Assembly: GCA_013368375.1 (NCBI GenBank)
Contig: JAACJP010000009.1
Coordinates: 930,001-994,000 of the forward strand
Length of the DNA stretch: 64,000 nt
Source: Tricholomella constricta
Taxonomy: Eukaryota > Basidiomycota > Agaricomycetes > Agaricales > Lyophyllaceae
Direction of reading: 5' to 3'
Positions 41,568 through 51,231 of the stretch are shown here, one piece after another. The position numbers and the translations under genes were made by a program. How positions within the stretch are numbered: the stretch's first letter is position 1; the number at the start of each line of letters is the position of its first letter. Below the pieces are notes generated by a model that did no database searches, was not told where the DNA came from, and saw nothing but the letters and a program-made list of their open reading frames with translations.

Positions 41568-42893
41568 ATGCAGTGGCAGGAGCACCGTCCATCCCAGGAG
41601 TCTTTAGCCTTCCGCGCCAACCTGGCGCGTCTTCTATCTCCTCTGCGGCGCGTTCGGCCACGGGTGCCATTCTATCAGCTTGCTGCACATAGAATTCCGA
41701 CGTTATGGTCGTTGTACAGAGGCTTGCTTAAGGAGGCTCCTACAGAGGAGGTAGGTCAGCTTCTGGCTTATCCACCTTGTGCTGCATTCAAAGGTCTAGA
41801 TTGAATATCGTATTAGGATGCTCTTTCGGCAGAATCATCACTTGACAGGAGCAGCTGCTACAAAAAAAGGTCTGGCGAAGGGGTACAAGGTGCGTCACTC
41901 ATCGTCTCTGGAACATAATCGTAGGCTAACCCGGACCCAAGTTCCTTGATGCATTCAAGCGAGCCAACGCAGGTGATGAAAAACAGCAAGCTATAATGAA
42001 GCGGTATTCCCAAGCGCTCGGTACGAAAAGCGACAAGGAATATTGGAAGCATCTCGCGCGGAACGAGATGGCCTGGCAGATCAAGCTCGCCAACCGCCCC
42101 ATCATGACCGGCGGCTACTTGCGTCCCACATTCGCGAACCGCCCCCTTCCGCGGCTGAAACCCCAGCCCTTGGCAATCACCGGCATGATTCGGAAGCGCC
42201 GCGCCGCGCGCGAGCGTCGGGTGGTGAAGCTTACGGAGCTGCAGGAGTCCCTCATTGATCTTAGGCTCGAAGCGGAATTCGAGTCCGGCGTGGCAAGGCT
42301 GGCTGGGAAGGATGCGAATTTTACGTCGGTGTATGCGTCGCACCTGGATGAGTGGAGTGCGTAAAGACGTTTGCCTCTCTTTGACCTTGAAAGCGCTACA
42401 GTGGCTTATTGCCTTTACTGTTTCGTTCTTTATAGTGGAACCGCTTAAGGAGCTACGGAAGGAGATCAGCCAAACCTTCCCACGGGATCAGCAGCGTCGT
42501 GACGAGCCGTACTCGTTGGAAATGCTCGAGGCTATAAAAGCGGCGCGGCGGGAGAAAATAGCAAACAAGACGCGCGAGCGAGAACGGGAGCGGCGCGGGG
42601 AAGTTCTGCGGCGGACAATCCTGCGTCAGCGAAAGGGGCCGCCGGCGCATGTTCTGGCTGTAATGACCCCGGAACAGCGGCGGATGGACAAAATTGCGAG
42701 AAGCGTGAGTGAGGTTGGTTACGTTGCGAAGGTAAAGAGGAAGCTGGGGTTCAAGCTTCGACATCCTGATACTTGGAAGGTAGAGCTAGGAATGTCGAAG
42801 GAGATTCAGAAAGAGTCTGACAGACGAATGAGAGAGGAGACGCGGCGGGACAAGGAGATGGGATTTCAGACTCCTGACAAGAATTCTGGCTAG
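41568..42893 (+). CDS. LYR-motif mitochondrial protein
   Basis: Complex1_LYR-type protein. The N-terminus (MQWQEHRPSQESLAFRANL then Arg-rich) looks like a presequence, followed by the LYR signature TLWSLYRGLLKEAP. The next block MLFRQNHHLTGAAATKKGLA with KGYKFLDAFKRANAG completes the LYR helical bundle; the first helix carries L-Y-R at about residue 54. A further helical region, RSWYAH-free and Arg/Lys-rich (EMAWQIKLANRPIMTGGYLR, KLTELQESLIDLRLEAEFES), and, after an intron near 42357-42435, a basic tail (RREKIANKTRERERERR) extend it well beyond a plain LYR protein. Exon 1 to exon 2 cannot be joined in the expected frame with the obvious GTAGGT donor (41751) and the TTAG acceptor (41816); a later acceptor (CAG at 41831) keeps the frame but removes MLFRQ. 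LYR proteins bind ACP and serve complex or ribosome assembly; the exact client is unknown. Confidence 0.68.
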
Positions 42894-43136
42894 CATATTT
42901 TATTTATCTCTTCATTTTTGACTTTTGTGAGGGATACAATATGTACGAGAACATACAACGAGTAGTGATACGGCTGCAAGAGATAATCGAAAAGAGTGAC
43001 GAGTAAATGCGAGCGTCGAAACGAAGTTGGGAGAGAGGCCAGCCATTCCTCTCGTTCAAGACGCCTCGCTTGACGAGGCAATGGCTTTCTGCTTGCATAG
43101 AAGAAGTCCCGATAGAAGGCGCCATCAATGCTCACT

Positions 43137-44522
43137 TCAATGATATCTGCTGATAGCTTCGAGATATGCCTTCCCAGAAGCGCTAAAGTAGGAATATTAG
43201 ATGATCCTACTGTGACACAAATCGTCAGGACACACCTTAGAGAGCCACCTTTCATCAATGGCCAGATTTTTCCGAGTCCCAAGCCATTGCTGTAAGCATA
43301 AGCGTGGACATGCTGATGGGTCTGCAGGTAGGGTACAATGGCATTGATGTAGTCGTTGATCTCGCGCTGGTCTGTACAAGGGACGAAACCGTTCTTGTCT
43401 AAAGGTGCTGGCATAGGATATTTTCACAATACGAAGACAGGAAGGCGCTGACCGTTGACGCAGGCAAACTCTGTCACCCAGATGGGCTTCTTGTATGTGG
43501 TCCAATAGTGCTCCTGTTATCATGTAGTTATGCGACTGCTCCACGAGAGCCTGACAGTTTCGCACTGACAATATCTTTCTTCACTCCCTCCAAATTGTTC
43601 TTGTTGATATGGACGGCGGTAAAGTCCCATTCGGTGGAGATCTTCGATCTGAACTGCGCAAGCCAGGTCTCGTCGGCTTGTTCTGGACGCGATGAATTAG
43701 AATTTTGAAAAAACCATGGATGCGAAAAAAGACGTACTGCACATCGACGGACTGCCCATAAGAGATCCTTTCTTACCCAATGGTACGATCAAAGATTCCC
43801 AGCCAGATACTCCAGAGGATACCGACATTCCAGCAGACCCGGAACCAGAGGGACAGTCAGGCTCTTCGTAGGCGAGGACATAGGAAGGCGCAGCGGAGAT
43901 CTTCTTGAACGCAGCGAGACGTGCAGCATCGGTTGAGTCGGCGGTGCCTCCGCCCCAAAGCATAGGAACGCCGATCGGGTTGCCGGGTTTGGAGGGGTTC
44001 GGAGTCCTTTGGCACGGATATCAAGACCGTCTTTGGGTGGGAGCAAGGTGATAAAACGCACCAATCATACCACCAGCCGATGTGGTCCTTGAAATACGAA
44101 TAGGCGTCTCCGCCTGCAATACCAGCTTTGATACCGTTTGGAATAAACGAGGAGCTGGAAGTAGTAGGAGGTGGAGTTACGGCAGTGTAGGATGCAGTGG
44201 AGCTCGACGCGTGAGTATTGCTCGTTGAATCCTCACTGCGTGAGTTGCTAAGGGTGGCAGTCCGAGTAAGGGGTTTAGATGTTACGGTAGAGGTAACAAA
44301 ACGACTGGTCGGAGTGGGCGATTCAGAGTAGGTTGTCAACACAGTGGCGATGACATGAACGGAGGTAGTACCACTGGGAGCCACAGAGGAGTGTGGACGA
44401 CGAGAGGCGCAGATATTGCGATGGTTTAGACGGTTGACCCACAAACCACGGTTGGCTGCCATGATGCCCTGAGATGCAAGGCCGACCACAAATAATGCCT
44501 GAAGAAAGTTATCGATGACCAT
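43137..44522 (-). CDS. Secreted GH128 (Asl1-like) beta-1,3-glucanase
   Basis: Glycoside hydrolase family 128 enzyme acting on beta-1,3-glucan of the cell wall. A signal peptide (MVIDNFLQALFVVGLASQG) and a Ser/Thr-rich linker with many predicted O-glycosylation sites lead to the catalytic domain: IKAGIAGGDAYSYFKDHIGW, WYDWTPNPSKPGNPIGVPML, SYVLAYEEPDCP (acid catalyst region), ADETWLAQFRSKI, WDFTAVHINKNNLEGVKKDI, EHYWTTYKKPIWVTEFACVN (nucleophile region) and FVPCTDQREINDYINAIVPY. Introns after YDW, after SMC, and before the last exon (SGKAYLEAISRYH) were joined in frame. Two Glu residues in EEPD and TEF fit the family catalytic pair. Convergent with the LYR gene. Confidence 0.87.
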
Positions 44523-45249
44523 AGCTGAGCCTGCGCTGTGAAAGCTGTCCGACAACTCGGAAAAGGGGGAAGTAGAAAACGAAAGACGATGGCGGAACGG
44601 AGACGTAGAAGTCCTGCGCTACCAGTCAGATTTATATATACCTGCTCCAAGGAGCCTCGCGTGCCCAGGGCAACAGCGCACACAGCTTTCTCTCATATTA
44701 CACCTTCCGTCGAACGAGAAGTAAAGCTCCAAACCCGTGGCCTAGTCATGCGTGGAGGATCTAGAGAAGAAAGTCCATAGCTGGAGAATGCTGCCTGTCT
44801 TCGGCGATGTCGACTCTCTGCAAGATACGCGGGTTGCCAGGATCACCACGGGTAATTCTTCTCCGAGGAAGAATTTAAATTCGAAGTGGAAGGTCGAGGT
44901 CAAGAATCCGTCGGCTGCAAAGTCCCGACTGCCAACATTTGTCTATCTGTGATGAGATTTGGCTGCAAAATGCGTCCCACGAATGTACAATCCTCCGTTA
45001 AGACAGGAGCTCAAAGAACGGAGCTCTGAATCTTGAGTTAGATACAACGCACTCAAGCTTCCTTGGGGCTGAAACGACGCCTTCGATACTACGGATTTCG
45101 AGGACATGTATGTGAGACTTGATTGAATTAACGCGAGTTTACACCACGGCACTCACGAATGTCGGGCTCTCTATGGAGTCGACATATTCATGACCAAGCT
45201 CCTGTTCCAATACTAAGAAGGCACAGTGTAATTGAATCAGCTGCTGCTG
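44523..45249. other. Long intergenic region, possible extra 3' exons of YEATS gene
   Basis: 727 bp. The left part is the GH128 promoter (TATATATA-like stretch near 44632). On the minus strand, 45249-45154 stays in frame past the YEATS stop and reads like protein (QLIQLHCAFLVLEQELGHEY), ends at a good donor (GTGAGT at 45153), and a further open segment (about 45085-44950) follows; see findings. No independent gene is called. Confidence 0.4.
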
Positions 45250-48200
45250 TCAAAACTCCTCCACCTTGACCGAAATGACGGGCTCCGGTGGTTGCCCCTG
45301 GGTTGCTGCGGCAATCGGTAAAAGCCCTTTAGGAGTAAACGGCACTCCCAACTTTGCAATGCATTCGAACATGGCTACATCCAGAACACTGCCCTGCGAG
45401 TGGGGATCGCGCGCGTGTGAAATAACACTGCTGAGGATATGTGTAGGTGTCAAGACAGTTCTCGCGGCCATGTTCTCCTTTGCGTTGCGTCTTCTCTTCT
45501 TGATCACTGACCCAGAGGAGACTGTAGACGCTGCCTTGTCCCTCTTAACAACATCGAGTCCACCTTCGACCAGCTTTCGCATGAATCGGTTGGCTACAAT
45601 TGCGAGCAGAGCACGGGATGCAAGATGGGCCTCGACTTGATGCTTGTCCGTTCCAAATCCATCGAGTGGGTGTAAAGTTTTCCCGTTATGAGACGGAGAA
45701 GCAAAAGTCTGTAAGTCAAGGGCGCGGACCATGCTATGGACCGCCACAGTGAGTTTGGGGTCAGATGCTGCCACCAGATCAGATGCCCGGAAACTCGTAA
45801 TCCGCATCTCAAGCTTTTGTACAGGAGGAATGCTCTGAGCGCTTGGAGTGGGTGGTACACGAGTGTAAACATTGACCAAGGGTATTTTCGTGACTTGCGG
45901 TGCGATGTTGCACGGGTTTGGGAACGTGCGTGTGTATTCCTGTTGTGGCTGACCATCCTCTGACTTTACGCCAGCTTCCATCTTAACGGCTTTAGAGGGG
46001 AGTTGTGTATGCTCAGCATTGACCGCAGACGCCACCACATGAGAGTGGAAGCCGAGACCACAGGTAGAACACCACGTTTGAGCATACTCATCCTTCGTCG
46101 AAGTGTCGTTATGTTTCTTCTTTGGCTCGGTTGCGTCATCTGGTCTGATGAAGTGGCCCTCCTCTGTAAGCCAGCTATACACATCCGCGGTAGTCAGTGG
46201 AATAGGACTTTGGGCTGTAAACCGCGGGTCTCGGATCGCTCGAGTAAATGCATCTCGAATCGCGCGAGCACGACACCACTGAGCAATATCGGTGTTAGAG
46301 TCTCAATTGGTGAATGCCGAAAACTTACTTCGATCGCTTTCCTCCTTCCAGGAACAAAGCTTTTGAATTGTGCTGTAGACACCAGCTTGTAAGGCACTTG
46401 TGGCTGGGCTTGACGACCGCTCTTGACCTCTGAAATTCACATGAATTACTTGACATCGTTTTTTATCGGCTAAATCCAATGCACCGACCATTTAGCGTCA
46501 TTGGAAATTTCCTAACAATGTTATTGAGGATATCCCCGTGTGCTTTGAAAATCAAGAGTGAGCTGAGTCATCTTCGTAAAGAATATCGTGTACCTTGTAT
46601 GTGGTCAGCCTTACTGAATCCATCTTTTACCTGCAGGGTTTCTGCCGATTGCGACCATAATACTTTCGCTCCAATTGGCGTATACCCTTTCTGAATTGGG
46701 AGAAGGATAGTTCTTTTGTCGAGCTCGATATCCACCACCTGCTCATCACCCACAACCGGGGTGGAAGATTTCATAAGGTCCAACTGTCAAAATTTAGAGA
46801 GATTTAGGAACGACGTGGCGAGAACGAAGCGTACCTCAACCCAGTGTTCCAAAACCATTGTCTGATCCGTCACTTCTCCGTTTGGCCCGGGTGCCCCACT
46901 AAAGTGTAACTCAAGCCTTGCCAGAAATGGTTCCTTGGTCGTACCGACGGCGACGAATGGAGGGCTGGTGGTGGTCAGTGGCGAGCCGCTGGGATCGGAC
47001 AGGGAAGAGACCGTCAGTTTCTTGAGTATGGTCGTAATGTGGTGGCTCTGTACAAATGAGTCGAAAATGAAATCCAAAGCTCGGAAGGATACTACTCACA
47101 TAAGAAGGAGAATCTACTGAGATCATCCATTTGTGAGTATGGACTTTGTTTGATTCTGGGCGCTTCTCTGTGTGGTAGAAAAAGGCGTTGTTTAGAAAAT
47201 CAAAGGAGCATCACAGGCAAAGGTGAAGGCAACATACCTGGAGGTATCCAGAAACTACGGTCTATGACGATGACACGCGCAGCAAAGTGGAACCTGCTGC
47301 CCGTTGGCGTGATCATGTTGATCGATCCAGCAGCCGGTGCCGGGTGTCGGTCGTCCGCAGTCTTAAATGGCTCGGGAGTGGTTGAAGAAATATGAGTCAG
47401 ATCAGGCTCCGTGTTGGCAACTGGGCCCATTTCTTGAACTTTACCAGGTGCCTCTGGTTCACTGTCATTCCGATGGGCGAACGGCATTCTCCATATACGT
47501 TGTGAATTTGTGGGACGAATCGTTGCTTCTCCTTCCATGGAACATGTTGGCAGACCCTTGAGGTTATGGGCTTCGTCGTCGCCGACGCCATCAACATCCA
47601 CGAACTCATCTCCATTGCCCCACAATTTGATACCCCGACGTGCAGCCTGCTTTCCGAGGAAAGGCGCGAGTGCGGGCGTGTCCTCGTGTAGCCCTAGAGT
47701 CCGTACCAGATGCGAACTTGCAGAAGGAGGCTCAGCTTTTCCTCCTGCCTTGTCTGATTTAACGTCCGCCTCGGTCGCGGAGTCGATTGCCTGATGCGCA
47801 CCGACTGCCATTTGAAACAAGCTTCTGAGGCCAGGGAGTATTCCACTAGGACCCAAGCCAACCTCGATGCCCAAGTCTACATCGAGTTCTGAATCCATCA
47901 CAGCACAGGCCCTTACACACTCGTCGTGCGTACCCCATTCTAAACCATGGGATATTCGTGCGTGATTGAGAAGTCCCTGCAGGGATGTGAACGCTTTGCG
48001 AAGACAGGTTGGACATCGCAATAGGTATATTCGAACATGGTTATCGTCGTATGGGGGTTCAAGGTCTGCAGATCTGATGTAAAGGAAGTTCGCATTGGGC
48101 TTTCGCGCAGCCTTTTGCTTGGGTGGGGGACGAGGGATCCTGATGGGCTGCACATGATTCAGTGCGACGGGAGCAATCTTTGGACAGATTTCGCGAGTAA

Positions 48201-48497
48201 ATAGAACATTTATAGGCATTTCGATTGCAGAGATCGCATCGAATGCGGCCTCCATAAACGACGTCGTGGAACCATTACCACCTTGGAAGCTTTTTAGAGG
48301 GTTGACAGACAAAATTCATGTCACTTACCTTTCTTCAAGGACTCCTGTAAAACGAGAGCCCAGGTAATCCTTGAGTCGATTGTCTCCGCCAGCCGTCGCC
48401 TTAGGGCGATCTCGAGGTCGAGCTCCGCGATAACTTCTCCGAAGCATTCTCCAATTGGAGCTTCCGTGTCGAACTTTCTTTTCTTACGCGAAGACAT
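45250..48497 (-). CDS. YEATS-domain protein with C2H2-type zinc finger (YEATS2-like)
   Basis: Predicted nuclear chromatin reader. N-terminus MSSRKKRKFDTEAPIGE, then a region with a C2H2-like finger (YLLRCPTCLRKAFTSLQGLL, NHARISHGLEW), an acidic/variable linker, and the YEATS domain: THKWMISVDSP, ITTILKKLTVSSLSDPS, SPPFVAVGTTKEPFLARLEL, HFSGAP, LEHWVELDL. The C-terminal half carries EWCRARAIRDAFTRAIRDPR, a CxxC motif (WCSTCGLGFH), and HILSSVISHARDPHSQGSVL, plus FECIAKLGVPFTPKGL. YEATS domains bind acylated histone H3 lysines; a finger plus YEATS in one chain recalls YEATS2 of the ATAC complex. Several introns; the first joins KKG to GNGSTTSF using the AG at CTTCCAAG. The stop TGA-CAG may not be the true end. 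Confidence 0.75.
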
Positions 48498-48595
48498 TAT
48501 GAATTTGAGAAAGGACCTTCGTTTAGAGTTGAAAAATTTGTCGACCAACAACGCTTTACATAACATCGCTTCCGAGTAGTGATCACTTGCAAAGG

Positions 48596-48601
48596 CACGT
48601 G
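48596..48601. promoter_or_regulatory. CACGTG element upstream of YEATS gene
   Basis: 99 bp upstream of the ATG at 48497, in the 257-bp gap to COQ9; further from the start than the other five sites. Confidence 0.35.
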
Positions 48602-48754
48602 GAGATATCGCACTTCAATCTACATATCATCTATCATCGATTCATCTCTCGCGGCGTGCGCTTCCAGTAAAATTTGAGACTGATTTTTTCACTCATGATG
48701 GTCGTTCTCCAGGACTGGCTGTGGTAAATCAGAAGTATATCCAGATATATTGAA

Positions 48755-49620
48755 CTAGAAGACACCAGAGCTTTTCACGATGCCTGCCCAGCTCTTAGAT
48801 ATGTACGAAGAGAATAGGTTTACCTCGTCAAAGGACGACTTGAGTGACGAAGACCCGTCAAAAAGCGAGTCCAGGAACTCATATGCAGTTTCCGGAGACG
48901 TTAGCTGGTGTAGTTCTGTTAAAGGATGGAGTGTGAGGAGTCGACTTAGGTGCAACTGCAAGTGAAAGGGATTACCTGAAGCAGTGTAAATGGCAGCCAG
49001 GGAGCCTCTTTGCGCATACCAGGCCAGCTAATAACAGTCAGTAATGTATTCGAAGAAGGGCCAAGGATACGCGAGAATATCACCTGCAAAGACATGTCTG
49101 TGGTGACATGGCAGGCTTCGTCTGCGATCTTAGCCGCGTGCTGGAGAGCCGGTCGAGGGTCCAGAAGGAAAACTGATTTTGCCGGAGAGGCCAGAATAGA
49201 GAAGGCCTTGGATCACTGTAAGCATTGGGTGATAATGTATCAGAAACGCATACCTCAGGAAGATGGTGCAATACAGGCTCATTGAACTCCAATCTGGCGC
49301 GAAGAACCTGCTTCAGTGTCGACCTTGGAGGAGCAGATTGTATATGACGAAGGCCATCGTCGAGCCATGCACATATTAAAATCCTTCTGGCGATGTCTCC
49401 TTCTCCAAATAGTGCGGTAACCGCGGTGTCTGATAGTGGCTCTGAGTGAGCTTCCGACGACGGGAGTGTTAGAACAGAGCGCGCAAGGGCCTCGCGAGTA
49501 AAGCCATGTGTGCTGACCAGAGGAATAGCGAGTCGAAGCAGTCGTGCACTTGAATGGACATGGTGAGTTGAGTTGAGAATGATAATATATTGGAGCACTG
49601 CCAACGGCTTACCTCGACAT
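48755..49620 (-). CDS. COQ9: Ubiquinone biosynthesis protein Coq9
   Basis: Lipid-binding subunit of the coenzyme Q synthase complex on the matrix face of the inner membrane; it presents the quinone intermediate to Coq7. The start MSSARLLRLAIPLVSTHGFT makes an 8-nt first coding exon (49620-49613) followed by an intron and T-GCACGA. Later segments: REALARSVLTLPSS, ALFGEGDIARRILICAWLDD, LRARLEFNEPVLHHLPEAFS, ADEACHVTTDMSLQLAWYAQ with RGSLAAIYTASE, and the terminal LHQLTSPETAYEFLDSLFDG, all in Coq9 order. A longer reading upstream to 49815 would overlap the first exon of HCR1 on the other strand, so the MSSARLL start is preferred. Confidence 0.88.
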
Positions 49621-49746
49621 GAACAGCGGAGGTGAGGGCACGGAACGTCGGAATTCGGGTAAATCTGAACTGAATCGCCGATCAGTTTTCATCTTGTCCT
49701 TCTCCTCCATACAAGATCTAATCCACTTGCCAACTGGGCGCCAACT

Positions 49747-50725
49747 ATGTCTGACTGGGGTAAGGTCTGCCAGTGCTAGTCTTTTCACTCGACTTAACAG
49801 ATGAAATCGGAGCATAGAAGAATCCGAGAGCGATACACCAGCGCAGGCTCCTGCGTTAAAAGGTGTCCCCAAAGCAAAGACAAAATGGGAAGGAGAAGAC
49901 GAGGAGGATGATGGACCTGTCGTATGTCCTTTCTGACACTGTGAATTACCCGTTTCATACTATCACAGAGCGATTGGGAGGCTTCCTCGGCGGAAGAAGA
50001 AGAAAAGCCCAAGCCCGCTACAACAGCAGCACCGCCGAAAAAGAAAGGCACACTCAAGGCAAAACTGGCCGAGAAAGAGGCTCAGAAAGTCGCACGAAAG
50101 GCTGCTGGAGAGGAAGACGAAGAGTACGACTCTGATGTGGTCCTAGATCCCAGAGAAAAGGCTCGTCGAGACAAGGAACGGGAGCTCAACGCAGATCTCA
50201 ACAATGCTGCAGAATTGTTCGGAGCCGCCGCTCTAGGTGGTATGTGTATACACAATCTATGATTCATGGATATCTTACGGATCTTCTCTACAGGAACGTC
50301 GTCTTCCGAGCTTGACTCTCTCATATCCTTTCAACCCCGAACCAAGGAAGACTTCCACACCTTGTCATCGCGCATCATTGAGTATGTCATCAAGCGGCAC
50401 CAAAACAAACCACTCTATGCCTCATTTGTTGAGCATCACGTTCGCGAACTGGCCGTGCCCTTGAAGGATGTCGAGGTGCGAAAGGCTGCAAGTGGGTTGA
50501 CCACCCTTGCAAACGAGAAACAAAGGGAGCAGAGGGATAAGACAAGCGGTAAAAAAAAGTCCAAGTCGGCTGCAAAGCCGGCTTTGGGAGCTGCGAAAAC
50601 GTCTGCGAAGTAAATTTTTCTCTACTATACTCCGGAGCTGATGCTTATTCGAATTTAGACTCGACACCGAGTTGTATGACGAAGCTCTGGATGACTTTGG
50701 CACAAACCCAGATGACTTCATGTAG
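49747..50725 (+). CDS. HCR1: Translation initiation factor eIF3j / Hcr1
   Basis: Loosely bound eIF3 subunit j, acting in 40S recruitment, rRNA processing and termination. The first coding exon is 13 nt (MSDW plus one base), spliced to an AG at 49817 to give MSDWEEESESDTPAQAPALK; an AG 17 nt earlier would bring an immediate stop. Next: KTKWEGEDEEDDGPV-SDWE, a Lys/Ala-rich segment (KGTLKAKLAEKEAQKVARKA), PREKARRDKERELNADLNNA with AELFGAAAL, then the domain core ISFQPRTKEDFHTLSSRIIE and HVRELAVPLKDVEVRKAASG, a Lys-rich stretch, and the acidic end ELYDEALDDFGTNPDDFM. The N-terminal WE(D/E)E and C-terminal DDF(M) motifs are the family's. Divergent from COQ9, with 126 bp between starts. Confidence 0.92.
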
Positions 50726-51231
50726 ATTATTCCTCTCTCATCTGCGATCATGTCGTGGAGATTCTTGTGCTGAACAAACCTTTTACCCCGTTACTTCCAT
50801 CTAGATGAGTCGGATGTACCCAAATGTACTCAAGCCTGTATGGATGGATAAAGCCCAGGAGGTTTTGAAAGGGTACTGTACGCGATGTTCGATAGTAATT
50901 GTAGCGTTACAGTCTTGATTGTAATTAGATCTCTCGGATTTGGACTCTCTTCTATCTATACAAACTGCCAAATTAGGGGGGGTTAGTTTACCGACAACGT
51001 TCATATAAGCACGTTTGTCAGCATTCGGTCATCGGAAACGTTTGACGGCTTTGACTCGGAAATTCGCTATTTATCGCCAGCTATCTTTCTTTCCATAACT
51101 TGCCCGTGTGATTTTAAACTGACACCAGGTTCAAGCCTGTGCTCACCCTTCGACGAGCGCAGCATCCTTGGACAGTCCGATCGGCTGGAGGGTTTTCCTT
51201 CAGTGGTCGCCAGTCCAGCTCATAACTCTGC
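50726..51231. other. Intergenic between HCR1 and IBTK-like gene
   Basis: 506 bp: HCR1 3' UTR and the promoter of the IBTK-like gene. No gene, tRNA or repeat recognised; a run of seven G sits at about 50978. Confidence 0.5.

Noticed and set aside
44943..45152. Separate small minus-strand gene
   Set aside because: No independent start context; better explained as a possible downstream exon of the YEATS gene or as non-coding.
49622..49872. Longer COQ9 N-terminus starting at 49815 or 49872
   Set aside because: Would overlap HCR1 exon 1 and intron 1; the MSSARLL start gives a family-like N-terminus.
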